Numbered from the stretch's first letter, positions 17,919 through 26,633 are shown. The stretch is DNA of 64,000 nt from Bradyrhizobium macuxiense (GCF_007993935.1 NZ_VITY01000023.1:41906-105905); one strand, 5' to 3'. Numbers and translations: made by a program. Notes: generated by a model from the sequence alone, not told the origin.

Positions 17919-18092
17919 ATGAACAAGTTCGACCATGAAATGTCGATGGAAGCCCTCGATCGTGTCGTCGGCGGCGCGGACGGTGATGGCAATGGCACCG
18001 GCACGGGTAATGGCGGTCACGGCCTGGTTCGCGGAATCAAGCAGGTCATCGGCGCCGTGGAAGGTATCGTTAAGTCGATTTGGCCTTTCTGA
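17919..18092 (+). CDS. Double-glycine-leader peptide 1 (microcin/bacteriocin-like)
   Basis: A 57-residue precursor. The 19-residue leader ends EMSMEALDRVVGG, the type cleaved by C39 peptidases. The predicted 38-residue core begins with a Gly/Asn/Asp-rich stretch (ADGDGNGTGTGNGGHG) and ends in an amphipathic helix (LVRGIKQVIGAVEGIVKSI) with a WPF terminus, as in membrane-active class II bacteriocins. AGGAG lies seven bases before the ATG at 17919; in-frame ATG codons at 17889 and 17913 fit less well. It converges with the ABC transporter operon, with a hairpin between them. Secretion by that transporter is inferred; no immunity gene is recognised. Confidence 0.8.
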   Translation: MNKFDHEMSMEALDRVVGGADGDGNGTGTGNGGHGLVRGIKQVIGAVEGIVKSIWPF

Positions 18093-18156
18093 TCTTCGCT
18101 GGAATCTGCACTGTCACGCGATCGGCGATACACAACGCGGCGCAGTGAATCAAAGA

Positions 18157-18183
18157 CTTGCTGCGCAGCGATCGCGCAGCAAG
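18157..18183. terminator. Bidirectional hairpin between peptide gene 1 and the ABC operon
   Basis: Perfect 10-bp inverted repeat CTTGCTGCGC / GCGCAGCAAG with a 7-base loop, lying between two converging genes. No long T run follows on either side, so terminator efficiency is uncertain. Confidence 0.65.
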
Positions 18184-18199
18184 TTGCCTCCATCCGTTA

Positions 18200-21091
18200 T
18201 CAGGCCATAAGCTGCCTCCGCGCGAACTCTGCAAATGCGCCGGCTCCGCTCGTCAGCTCGTCATAGCTTCCCGATTGCACAATCTTGCCACCGACCAGCA
18301 TCACGATTCTGTCCGCATGGCGGATTGTGCTCAGCCGGTGTGCAATGACGATCCGCGTGACGCTCAGCCGTTCCAGCGATGCTCCGACGATCGCCTGCGT
18401 CTGGTTGTCGAGCGCACTCGTTGCTTCGTCAAAAAGCAGGATGCGTGGCGAACGTGCCAACGCGCGGGCAATGAGGACCCTCTGGCGCTGTCCACCTGAC
18501 AGTGTGTTGATGCCTTCCGCAACGAGCGTGTGCATACCCATCGGCATCTGCCTGATATCGGCGTCGAGCGCCGCTAGCCGGGCGGCCTCCCAGGCTTTGT
18601 CCAGCGTCAGGTCGACGCCGCCGCAAATGTTTTCGTATAGACTACCCGTTGCCAGCTTGGTGTCTTGCAGCACAACGCCGAGCTGGCGGCGCACGTCATT
18701 GGTCTCGATCGTGTTCAGCGCCTTGCCATCATAGAAGATCGTCCCGGCTTCCGGTCGTTCGAAATCCAGCAGCAATCGCAACAGCGATGATTTCCCGCTG
18801 CCCGAAGGGCCGACAATCGCCACATATTCCCCTCTCGAAACACGCAGGGTGATGTCGTCAAGGACGATCGGTCCACCCTGGATATAGCGGAAGGTAACGC
18901 CGGAGAACTCGATCTCGCCCAGGAGCTCGCCCGACGGCCGTCGATCTTCTGTGATTTCAGCGGCAGTGGAAAAGATCGGCTTCAGCCGGGTGAGATGGGG
19001 GATTACCACCAGGGATTCGCTCATGCTCGAGGCAATGTTGCCGATCGCTGCCGTGGTCTGGCCGAACGCGGAGAGAAAACCGAGAAAGGCGCCAAGGTCA
19101 GCCAAGAGCTGACTGTTGGTGCGCGAGGCGATCGCAAAAATGGTCAAGGTGGCCAGCAGGGGAAAGGCCGTCTCGAAGACGACCAGAACGTTAGCCGCTC
19201 GTTGCGAGGCGATGAAGTAGCGCTTCTGAAGAGCGAATTGTCCCGACCAGCGCGCCAGCGCGCGACTTGCGGCGTTCGCCACGCGAAGCTTACTGACACC
19301 GGCGATCAGTTGCAGCACAAATCCGCTGACCTTGCCTTGCAGATTGAAGTGCTGGCTTTCGTAGTAGATTCGCACGGCGCTTGTTGCGACGATCGCGGCC
19401 GCCCGCAGGGCGATCAGCAGGAGCGCAATGCTGCCGAGCCTGAGGTCATAGTAGAGCATGAGCCCAATACTGAAAATGCCGAACAGCGCCGATGTAAAGC
19501 CTCGCAAGGTCCGACCGGTGACGATCTGGCGCGTCGCTTCAATCCCCATCGAGCGGTCGACCAAATCTCCGGTGGTGTAGTCGCGAAACAGCGACGCCGG
19601 TAACCGGAGCAGGCGATCGATTAGGGCGGCCTGGAGCTTGTAATCGAGGAGGCCTTCGAGCCTGAGCGTGACCAGTCCCTGCATTCCCTGTAGTCCCGCA
19701 ATCGCGATCGCGGTAATGGAGAGCGCTGCCGCGCAAACGACGAGCTGGTCGAACTCCGTGCGGGGGATCACGGAGTTGACCAGCAGATTCGTCACCAGCG
19801 GCGGTATCAGTGAGAGCAACCCGATGGCAATGATCGGGAGGATCATGCGGACCATGCTGCCGGAGAGGCCTCCGGTCGCGAATGACAACAGATCACGATA
19901 GCGGAGTGGGTGCGCCGGCAGGGTCTTGTAGAAGCTGACCGCTTCCGGCGCGAGATCGTTTGCAACCGAGCTGCTGACCGGTTGGCGCCGCCCCTGTCTC
20001 GGATCGATCATCGTGTACCGGCCATGCCGGTCCCGGATTAGAGCGACCGGGGCGCTTTCGGGGCCATGCCATCCCAGCAGCGGACCGGCATCGGAGCTCC
20101 ACCAGCGATCGCGCAACTTGACGCGGCGAACTCGCAGTCGTGATGCGCGGGCGATTTGTAGAACCTCGTCGAAGTTCTGGCCTGCGGGATGCGTTCGGCT
20201 CGCGTGAGTGATCGAGCTTCCCAACGCGTCCGCAACGAGGCGGCAACTGGCGAGCAGGGGATCGCCGGCATCCAGCTCGACCTGCGCGCGACCGCTCGGC
20301 GCGGTGATAACTTCGGATAGACGCTCAAGGGCATCCAGTGTCCGTGCGCGGGTAAGTTCCGCTCGCCGGGCGAGCTGCTGCCGTTCCGACGACCGTTGAT
20401 GTCCCAGTGACCGCTCCAGACTGGCGGCAATCACGGCATGGAAGCGATCAAGTGCCGGCCAGACCAGAGGTAATTCGGGCGCGTTCGACTCCGCCATGAT
20501 CCTGGATCCGCTCTCGCCGGCTTTCAGCCAGACCTCCGCCGTGAGCGGAATGCGGACTATTCCGGCCTCGAAGACGAGGTCGAGATCCAGAGGCTTCACG
20601 CTTCCTGCTTCGATGCGGGCCCACACGATGTTCCGCTTCGGACCGCGACAGCGCTCGCCCGGATGCAGGTCTCTCGTTTCGCCGCCGATCAATTCGGAAG
20701 CGTTGTCCGATCGGGCCGAGCCGGCCGCAAGCATCGACAACCGGGCTATCCAGTTGGACAAACGGTCTGAGGCGATCTCACTTCGCGGGACCGTGATGAC
20801 CTCGGCGTCAGGGCCCCCGACTGCTACCAGCTGCAGCCCGATCGCCGCCGACCTTTCACAGGCCGTGTGCAAGTCCAATATGACTTCACCAATTTCGCAT
20901 CGAAGCAGATGATGTCTGACGCCGTTCGTCTCCACGGCGAAGATGTCGACATGGCCCGCACTCACCTCCAGTACTTGATCGCGTTCGTTGAGGAGAATGG
21001 GATGCCGCGGATCGATCGCCACGCGGCGAGTGGCCGAGGGGGCCGTCGGCCGTCCGGTCGCAAACTCATCCTTGGCGATGGAGTTGCTCAT
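18200..21091 (-). CDS. NHLM-type bacteriocin export ABC transporter permease/ATPase (no peptidase)
   Basis: A 963-residue protein. The first ~380 residues are a soluble domain typical of the second ABC protein of NHLM systems and contain no C39 peptidase. A transmembrane domain follows (about 410-690; MVRMILPIIAIGLLSLIPPL). The nucleotide-binding domain has Walker A GPSGSGKSSLL, signature LSGGQRQRV and Walker B ILLFDEATSALD. The ATG at 21091 overlaps the stop of the upstream transporter (ATGA), so the two are translationally coupled and may work as a pair in exporting the double-glycine peptides. An upstream open extension to 21235 is rejected because it lies inside the preceding gene. Confidence 0.92.
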   Translation of the reverse strand: MSNSIAKDEFATGRPTAPSATRRVAIDPRHPILLNERDQVLEVSAGHVDIFAVETNGVRHHLLRCEIGEVILDLHTACERSAAIGLQLVAVGGPDAEVITVPRSEIASDRLSNWIARLSMLAAGSARSDNASELIGGETRDLHPGERCRGPKRNIVWARIEAGSVKPLDLDLVFEAGIVRIPLTAEVWLKAGESGSRIMAESNAPELPLVWPALDRFHAVIAASLERSLGHQRSSERQQLARRAELTRARTLDALERLSEVITAPSGRAQVELDAGDPLLASCRLVADALGSSITHASRTHPAGQNFDEVLQIARASRLRVRRVKLRDRWWSSDAGPLLGWHGPESAPVALIRDRHGRYTMIDPRQGRRQPVSSSVANDLAPEAVSFYKTLPAHPLRYRDLLSFATGGLSGSMVRMILPIIAIGLLSLIPPLVTNLLVNSVIPRTEFDQLVVCAAALSITAIAIAGLQGMQGLVTLRLEGLLDYKLQAALIDRLLRLPASLFRDYTTGDLVDRSMGIEATRQIVTGRTLRGFTSALFGIFSIGLMLYYDLRLGSIALLLIALRAAAIVATSAVRIYYESQHFNLQGKVSGFVLQLIAGVSKLRVANAASRALARWSGQFALQKRYFIASQRAANVLVVFETAFPLLATLTIFAIASRTNSQLLADLGAFLGFLSAFGQTTAAIGNIASSMSESLVVIPHLTRLKPIFSTAAEITEDRRPSGELLGEIEFSGVTFRYIQGGPIVLDDITLRVSRGEYVAIVGPSGSGKSSLLRLLLDFERPEAGTIFYDGKALNTIETNDVRRQLGVVLQDTKLATGSLYENICGGVDLTLDKAWEAARLAALDADIRQMPMGMHTLVAEGINTLSGGQRQRVLIARALARSPRILLFDEATSALDNQTQAIVGASLERLSVTRIVIAHRLSTIRHADRIVMLVGGKIVQSGSYDELTSGAGAFAEFARRQLMA

Positions 21092-23289
21092 TCGCTTATC
21101 ACGAGCCTTGCGTAGGCGCCCTGGAGCGAGACAAGCTGTTCGTGGGTACCGCGTTCCACGATCCGGCCATGCTCTAGCACGATGATTTCGTCGCAATCGC
21201 GCACCGTGCTCAAGCGATGTGCGATAATAATGCATGTGCAGCCCCGACGTCGCAGGTTGTCGTCGATGGCCTTTTCCGTGATCGGATCGAGGGCGGCCAT
21301 TGCTTCATCCAGGACGAGAATTGACGGATTGCAGACCAACGCGCGGGCGATCTCGATACGTTGGCGTTGACCTCCGCTGAAATTGCCGCCGCCCTCGTTG
21401 ATGTGGCAGTCGTAATTTCCGGGACGCGTGGCGAGGTCGTGATGAATCAGCGCATCCCGCGCCGCGGCGATCAAGTCGCGCTCATCCACGGTTGTATCCC
21501 AAAGGGTCAGATTATCGCGCGCGCTCCCCTCGAACAGAAATATATCCTGGTCTACATAGGAGACGGAATTGGCGAACTCCTGGGGTGGAAGGTCCGCCAG
21601 CTTCCATCGATCGAACAGAATTTCTCCCGCCCACGGCTCGTACAGCCCACAGATCAATTTGCCGAGCGTCGATTTTCCGCTGCCGGAGACTCCGACGAGC
21701 GCCACCCGTGATCCCGCAGGGATCGTCAGCGACAGGTCGTCCAGCAGTGGCGTTTCGAGAACCGAGTAGCCGAAGCTGATGTTGCGAAGCTCGACCCTGC
21801 CGGCAAGCTTTGGCGGAACGCTATCGATAACCTTGCCGGGCGAGTTGGGCCGCAGCGGATACTTGCGAATATCCTCGAGTCGTTCGAGTGCGCCCTTGAT
21901 GGTTTGCAAGCTGCCGAAATAGTTGACGAGATTCTCGAATGGCTCCGAGAAGTTCGCCGCGAGCGACTGGAATGCAACCAGGCTGCCGAGCGTCAGCGAG
22001 CCCTCGATGACCCTCAAACCACCCAGCCCAAGGATCGCGGCGACCATCAACCCGGAGAGCAGCGTCGGCACCATGTCCATGATGATGGCCGATGCACCGA
22101 GACTCCGTTCAGCGTTCAGGTTGTTGGCCTGAAGGCCTGCCCATTTGCCAAACGCATCATCCTCAAGGCCGCTCGCCTTGATGGTTTCGATGGTGCGCAC
22201 CAGGCCCACCGTGGCACCGAGGAGCTTGCCCTGTTCGACCGCGAGCCGGTAGCTGAGGTCCTGCCGTCGTGCTCCGACCAGGCGAAGCAGGAGAACGTTC
22301 AGGAAGGCGATTGCGACACACAGCACCGTCAGGCTAATGTCATAGACCGCCATCGCAGCAGCGAACAGAAGCACCGACGTCAAGCTGAGCGCGTTCATCG
22401 TAATGCCGCCGGACAACAGACGCGCGACCTGTTCATTTGAGGCGACGCGGTTGGCAACGTCGCCGGCATGGCGCTGGTTGAAGAATTCCAGCGGCAGCGC
22501 CATCACACGCCAGAGGAAGCGGCTGGTCATGACAACAGAGAGCTTGGCTTGCAGCCGTAGCACCACCGATTGACGAACTGCGACCATCACGGCGCGGCAA
22601 GCCGCCGTCAACGCCATTCCGATCAGGAGCGGCATCAGCCAGCCATTGCTGTGCTGGATGAGAATATTGTCGACAAAAATCTTGGAAAAACCGGCGGCAA
22701 GGATATTTGGAACGACAAGCGCGACACTTGCGATCACCAGCAGAACAACTGCCGCCCTCGAGTGACGCAGCTCTCGCAGCAGCAGCCGGAGCCCGTCAGG
22801 CTTGCTGCCGACCACCCTGAACTCTGCGCCGGGCTCAAAGGCCAACACCACTCCGGTGAAGGCAAGATCGAGCTCGGCCATGCTGATGCGTCTGCGGCCG
22901 GTCGCAGGATCGTTGACAAAGGCATGCCCGCCCTTGATGCCCTCCAGGACCACGAAATGATTGAAATTCCAGTGGATGATGCAGGGCGTCGGAAGCTGGG
23001 TCAGCGCCGGCGGCTCGACACTGTACCCTCTCGCAACAAGGCCATAGCGCCGCGCCGCCCTGACGATATTGCTGGCCTTGCTTCCGTCGCGCGACACGCC
23101 GCAGGCGATGCGGAGTTGCTCCAGGGGAATCCAGGCGCCGTGATAGGCGAGAATGATCGCGAGCGCCGCGGCGCCGCATTCGACCGCCTCCATCTGCAAG
23201 ACGACGGGGGTCCGCTCGACCCTTTTGCGCAGCAGTCCTGATAAGCGACCGAGTCGCGCGCTTGGCGACGAAGGAGAGGGCCTATCCAT
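21088..23289 (-). CDS. NHLM-type peptidase/permease/ATPase ABC transporter (C39 domain)
   Basis: A 733-residue transporter that removes double-glycine leaders and exports the cargo. The N-terminal C39 peptidase has the full triad: Cys in MEAVECGAAALA, His in NFNHFVVLEG, Asp in VNDPATGRR. The transmembrane domain spans about 165-450. The ATPase domain has Walker A GVSGSGKSTLGKL, signature FSGGQRQRIEIARAL and Walker B ILVLDEAMAALDP. The ATG at 23289 overlaps the stop of the adaptor gene; a TTG three bases earlier is possible. The central substrates are probably the four leader peptides encoded nearby. Confidence 0.93.
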   Translation of the reverse strand: MDRPSPSSPSARLGRLSGLLRKRVERTPVVLQMEAVECGAAALAIILAYHGAWIPLEQLRIACGVSRDGSKASNIVRAARRYGLVARGYSVEPPALTQLPTPCIIHWNFNHFVVLEGIKGGHAFVNDPATGRRRISMAELDLAFTGVVLAFEPGAEFRVVGSKPDGLRLLLRELRHSRAAVVLLVIASVALVVPNILAAGFSKIFVDNILIQHSNGWLMPLLIGMALTAACRAVMVAVRQSVVLRLQAKLSVVMTSRFLWRVMALPLEFFNQRHAGDVANRVASNEQVARLLSGGITMNALSLTSVLLFAAAMAVYDISLTVLCVAIAFLNVLLLRLVGARRQDLSYRLAVEQGKLLGATVGLVRTIETIKASGLEDDAFGKWAGLQANNLNAERSLGASAIIMDMVPTLLSGLMVAAILGLGGLRVIEGSLTLGSLVAFQSLAANFSEPFENLVNYFGSLQTIKGALERLEDIRKYPLRPNSPGKVIDSVPPKLAGRVELRNISFGYSVLETPLLDDLSLTIPAGSRVALVGVSGSGKSTLGKLICGLYEPWAGEILFDRWKLADLPPQEFANSVSYVDQDIFLFEGSARDNLTLWDTTVDERDLIAAARDALIHHDLATRPGNYDCHINEGGGNFSGGQRQRIEIARALVCNPSILVLDEAMAALDPITEKAIDDNLRRRGCTCIIIAHRLSTVRDCDEIIVLEHGRIVERGTHEQLVSLQGAYARLVISE

Positions 23290-24592
23290 CAATTCCCGTG
23301 AGGTGCCTGATAAAGGGGATCACTAGATCGAGCGGTCGTTGCAGCCGTGTTGTGATTTCCGCGCGCGCCAGCGTCCCGCTCGTCAAATGAGTGGTAGGTC
23401 CCTTGCCCACGGCCCAGCGATAGCCGGTCGCAGTGGAATCATCCCCTTGAAGTGCCACCTCAGCGGCATATGGTGCGCCATTGTGAGAGAAGCGAGAGAC
23501 AAGGCTTTCATTGTGCAGCGCAGCGCTGATGCCTTGAGGCGTCATCGGGAAGTCGGAGACGCTTAAGACCGTGCCGAGCATCATTCCGAACTCTTCCCGC
23601 TTTACCGTACTCGGCTCGAGATGAACCAGCATCCCCGACTTGATCTGCTTGCCGTGTTCAGCCGGGACATAGACGATGGCCTGGAGCCCGCTGCCCTCGC
23701 TTTCGATCTGGACCACGGGCATCCCGACCGTGAGTACCGAACCGGGAGAGATTTTCACTTCGAGGACACGGCCGTCCATCGGACTGAGGACCTGCGTATT
23801 CTGGCTGAGCTGCTCGGCGGCGGCATTCACCTGCCGGCCCGCTTCGTTCAGGGTGAATTCGGACTGCTGAACGTCGCGTTCGCGTTGTGTCTCCAGGTCA
23901 GTCTTCTGCGCCTTGAGCTTGAGAATCTCGTTCTGCGCGTCGAGGCGGCGCTGCTGCGCATCGGCCAGCTCTTGGCGCCGGTCCTCCAGAGTGCGTCGCG
24001 TCGTGTAGCCTTTCGCGAGCAAACCTTCGAGGTTTTTGACGTCGACTGACAGATAGTCAATGCGCTGGGCGGTCGCCTTGATGACTTGTTCGAGCGCAGC
24101 TTCGAGCTTTTCGAAATTCTGGCTCTTGGCGGCGAGCTCGGCCGCGACCTTCGACTTGAGGTCGCTATATTCGCGTTGGCGTTCCTGCAATACTTCGACC
24201 GCCGCCTTGTGCTTCTGCTCAATGTCGGTCTGAACGATCTGGGCGATCGGTTGACCAACGTTGACGTGGTCGCCGATTGCGACGGCAACGGACTGCAGCC
24301 GGCCAGCAGCGGCCGACACCGCGTCGACCACCTTGCCGCCATTGCTGATCAGGATTCCCTCGCCGGAGACGCGGGTAGGCACGCGTCCAAAAATGCCCCA
24401 CACGACCGCAGCCACCACCGCAACGAGGAAAACGACCGTGATAATCCAGTCGGCAGGCTTGGTGACGACGACAAGCTGATCAAGCTGCTCGGGAGAGGTC
24501 GCGCGATCGAGTGCCGTCGCCCGAAATGCCCGTTGCGGCTCGGAGCTCGCACTCCTATTCTCCGGTTGGCGAAGCGCTTCCGAGGTGGACAT
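23282..24592 (-). CDS. HlyD-family periplasmic adaptor of the peptide export system
   Basis: A 436-residue membrane-fusion protein: cytoplasmic N-terminus, one membrane helix (WIITVVFLVAVVAAVVWGIF), a biotinyl/lipoyl-like half (GGKVVDAVSAAAGRLQSVAV), a long coiled coil (about residues 135-260, rich in Gln/Glu/Lys/Leu) and the second half (SPMDGRVLEVKISPGSVLTV). This matches the NHLM HlyD subtype. It is the first gene of a three-gene minus-strand operon and diverges from an exported-protein gene. The ATG at 24592 is used; a TTG at 24604 is possible and neither has a strong ribosome-binding site. No outer-membrane TolC partner is encoded in the window. Confidence 0.92.
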   Translation of the reverse strand: MSTSEALRQPENRSASSEPQRAFRATALDRATSPEQLDQLVVVTKPADWIITVVFLVAVVAAVVWGIFGRVPTRVSGEGILISNGGKVVDAVSAAAGRLQSVAVAIGDHVNVGQPIAQIVQTDIEQKHKAAVEVLQERQREYSDLKSKVAAELAAKSQNFEKLEAALEQVIKATAQRIDYLSVDVKNLEGLLAKGYTTRRTLEDRRQELADAQQRRLDAQNEILKLKAQKTDLETQRERDVQQSEFTLNEAGRQVNAAAEQLSQNTQVLSPMDGRVLEVKISPGSVLTVGMPVVQIESEGSGLQAIVYVPAEHGKQIKSGMLVHLEPSTVKREEFGMMLGTVLSVSDFPMTPQGISAALHNESLVSRFSHNGAPYAAEVALQGDDSTATGYRWAVGKGPTTHLTSGTLARAEITTRLQRPLDLVIPFIRHLTGIDG

Positions 24593-24699
24593 ATCAGCAC
24601 GCAAAGCACTTAATTGATTGAATGAATATGCTGGTATCTTCGCATAGAACAGGCGTGGTCACAACAAAGGCCAGTTGCAAAACCGGGGGCGGAGCTTGA

Positions 24700-25227
24700 A
24701 TGCGCACGCTGAGCGGCAAGGCAAGGCGGTTGTTTGCAGCGCACACGAAGCGGGCCGTGCTCGTAACGAGTGTGGCGCTGGGCCTGGTGTGGTCCCCCGG
24801 GTTGCGGGCGGGGGTCCTTTCCGAGAGCGACCTCAAGCAGGCGGAAGGCCTGAAGCCGTTGTTTGCGAATCTGATGACTAATCTCGTTGAGACCGCCAAG
24901 CGCCCGGACGTGCCGAACGGGGACATCGTCTGCATCAACTCCACGATCCGTGAGCTCCTGCAGATTTCCGACGAACTCGCCAGTTACGAATATCTGATCA
25001 CGATGGAGAAAGATCTGACCGACGTCGGTGACGACAATCCGCTGCGAGGTGTCGTCAAGTTTGCGGTTGATAAAACCAATGTCATTCTTACCAGCGAGAG
25101 GAAGCGGCTGGTTCAGTTGTCCGAGCAATGCAGCAAAAATCCGGTGGGGTTCGGAAAGGCGCAGGAGGCATTGAGGGTCATCGATACGACGACCGGCATC
25201 CTGAGCTCCATTCGCGAACGCCTGTAA
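24700..25227 (+). CDS. Exported helical protein of unknown function beside the export operon
   Basis: A 175-residue protein with a long signal peptide (basic start, then RAVLVTSVALGLVWSPGLRAG) and a mature part predicted to be helical, with two cysteines (DIVCINSTI and SEQCSKNP) that could form a disulfide. It diverges from the HlyD gene with about 107 bases between starts. No family recognised. Position suggests a periplasmic accessory or immunity protein for the exported peptides; this is inference only. Confidence 0.72.
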   Translation: MRTLSGKARRLFAAHTKRAVLVTSVALGLVWSPGLRAGVLSESDLKQAEGLKPLFANLMTNLVETAKRPDVPNGDIVCINSTIRELLQISDELASYEYLITMEKDLTDVGDDNPLRGVVKFAVDKTNVILTSERKRLVQLSEQCSKNPVGFGKAQEALRVIDTTTGILSSIRERL

Positions 25228-25510
25228 CGCGTCGGGCGTTTGTTGACGCCGAAGGCGCGATTCATTCGAGGGTCGCTGGCCCCGCATTGTGCACGCTCCT
25301 TCGTTTTTTCTGCCGTGTGTTCGGACGTACTGTCCCTTCCTGAACTCCGCACAGCACAATAGGTCTGCTGCTCACATCGCGCGCGCGATTTGCGTCACGA
25401 GACGCGATTGTGCGGGCTGTGTTTGACGCCGGAAGGCGCGACAGTCGCGTCGCCCCTGGAACCCGCGCGGCTCAGATCAGCCGGCTCGATTGCGGTGTGG
25501 TGCAGCTCAG

Positions 25511-25526
25511 AGTGACGATCCTCACG
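25511..25526 (+). promoter_or_regulatory. CRP-like box upstream of peptide gene 2
   Basis: AGTGACGATCCTCACG contains GTGA-N6-TCAC and ends 80 bases before the start of the 76-residue peptide gene. Spacing and symmetry match the boxes at 17826 and 26303. Confidence 0.55.
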
Positions 25527-25606
25527 GAAGCCTCCGGGCAGTGGGGACATGCTGCACTCCGGTTGCGGGGTGGTCCCGCACCATCAACACAGCAAGGAGG
25601 ACTGAG

Positions 25607-25837
25607 ATGACGCGTAGCATGAACGACAATGCAGCGACCCGCGAGCTTTCCATCGACGAACTCGACGCGGTGGCCGGCGGCAAGTGGAGTTGGGGAGATT
25701 TCGCCAAGTCGCTGTTAGGCGGAGGAGTGACGGGCGGCATGGGTGGTGCAGCGGTTGGCGGCATTGGCGCCGTACCCGGTGCCATTGGTGGCGGCCTTCT
25801 CGGCGGGATCGGGTACTGCATCAGCCAGCTCTTTTGA
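25607..25837 (+). CDS. Double-glycine-leader peptide 2 (Gly-rich bacteriocin-like)
   Basis: A 76-residue precursor. The 25-residue leader ends TRELSIDELDAVAGG. The 51-residue core starts KWSWGDFAKSLLGGG and continues with GxxxG-type small-residue repeats (GGMGGAAVGGIGAVPGAIGG) typical of pore-forming class II bacteriocins and microcin V-like peptides. It ends with a single Cys (GYCISQLF). AAGGAGG lies six bases before the ATG at 25607; upstream in-frame codons are rejected. Peptide gene 3 lies 111 bases downstream. Confidence 0.82.
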   Translation: MTRSMNDNAATRELSIDELDAVAGGKWSWGDFAKSLLGGGVTGGMGGAAVGGIGAVPGAIGGGLLGGIGYCISQLF

Positions 25838-25850
25838 GCATGCCGTCCGG

Positions 25851-25896
25851 CCAAGGCGAAGACCGGGCCGCGCCCGCACCACGGGTTTCGCTTTGG
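25851..25896 (+). other. Stem-loop between peptide genes 2 and 3
   Basis: CCAAGGCGAAGACC pairs, with G-T wobbles, with GGGTTTCGCTTTGG across an 18-base GC-rich loop. It could be an attenuator or mRNA-processing element between the two genes. No T run follows. Confidence 0.4.
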
Positions 25897-25948
25897 CGGC
25901 GAGCATGATCTCAACTGGCACAAGCCCAACAGATGAGAGGAGCGTACC

Positions 25949-26110
25949 ATGCAGGAAATTCGGGAATTGACCGGTGACGAACTCGATTCCGCGTGCGGTG
26001 GAAGCCGCAGCAATGGCGGAACCGGCGGTTCGGCTGTCTCCGATTTCATAAATTGGCTTTTGAGCCAACTTCACATTCCCACCTCACCGGGAGGACCCAT
26101 TCGGAGCTAG
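25949..26110 (+). CDS. Double-glycine-leader peptide 3
   Basis: A 53-residue precursor. The 18-residue leader is MQEIRELTGDELDSACGG, with the Leu-x-x-x-x-Leu spacing seen in the other three. The 35-residue core is Gly/Ser/Asn-rich at first (SRSNGGTGGSAVS), then a short amphipathic helix (DFINWLLSQLHI) and a Pro/Gly tail. AGGAG lies six bases before the ATG. It is co-directional with peptide gene 2 and has no box of its own, so it is probably co-transcribed. A hairpin begins 46 bases after the stop. Confidence 0.75.
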   Translation: MQEIRELTGDELDSACGGSRSNGGTGGSAVSDFINWLLSQLHIPTSPGGPIRS

Positions 26111-26156
26111 CTCGAGTCTGGCTCGTGCCATTGGGCTATCGAAGGGGTCAATCGAT

Positions 26157-26183
26157 GCGAGGTCTCGGAAACGAGAACCTCGC
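26157..26183 (+). terminator. GAAA-capped hairpin after peptide gene 3
   Basis: GCGAGGTCTCG / CGAGAACCTCGC form an 11-bp stem with one bulged base and a GAAA (GNRA) tetraloop. It could terminate or stabilise the peptide 2-3 transcript. Only a weak T-rich stretch follows. Confidence 0.55.
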
Positions 26184-26271
26184 ATTCTTCTGCGGCAGTG
26201 CGGCAAGCAGATTCTGCGCCGTTCGTCGCTGCGTCTCGGTCGGCGGCAAGGCCGACGATCCGGCAGAAAAA

Positions 26272-26281
26272 GGGGGGGGGG
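26272..26281 (+). repeat. Homopolymeric G10 tract
   Basis: Ten consecutive G residues, directly after five A residues, lie about 22 bases before the CRP-like box and 124 bases before peptide gene 4. Tracts of this length can slip during replication. Confidence 0.8.
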
Positions 26282-26302
26282 CGGTATCGCTTGGACAAGC
26301 TG

Positions 26303-26318
26303 CGTGATCAAAGTCACA
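26303..26318 (+). promoter_or_regulatory. CRP-like box upstream of peptide gene 4
   Basis: CGTGATCAAAGTCACA matches TGTGA-N6-TCACA with one mismatch and is followed by GCGAGC exactly as in the box at 17826. It ends 86 bases before the start of peptide gene 4. Confidence 0.65.
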
Positions 26319-26404
26319 GCGAGCTGGTTGTTGATGCGGCAAGCTGCACCCGGATGACAAGGATCATCCGTTCACCCGTTCACCTTAGACAGATGGAGAT
26401 TATG

Positions 26405-26617
26405 ATGAGTGCATACCAGAATGAGCATCAGACAGTCCGTCCGCTGTCCGACGAGGAAGTTGAATCCGTGACCGGTGGCTGCTTCGGAATCCCGGTTTCC
26501 GACGGTCATGGAGGAGTCATTTATGTTTCTCCGACTCTTGGGCGCGGTCCGTGGCTTCCGACCAGCACCGGACCCACCTTTCCGACGGGTGGTCCGTTCG
26601 GACCGTTTCCTGCGTGA
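26405..26617 (+). CDS. Double-glycine-leader peptide 4 (Pro/Gly-rich core)
   Basis: A 70-residue precursor. The 25-residue leader ends RPLSDEEVESVTGG. The 45-residue core starts with Cys (CFGIPVSDGHGGVIYVS) and is rich in Pro, Gly and Thr toward the end (GPTFPTGGPFGPFPA), unlike the helical or Gly-zipper cores of the other peptides. Start codons at 26393, 26402 and 26405 are in frame; GGAG at 26395-26398 best fits 26405. It has its own box and a downstream hairpin, so it is probably a separate transcript. Confidence 0.78.
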   Translation: MSAYQNEHQTVRPLSDEEVESVTGGCFGIPVSDGHGGVIYVSPTLGRGPWLPTSTGPTFPTGGPFGPFPA

Positions 26618-26633
26618 TCAACGGGTGCATGTC

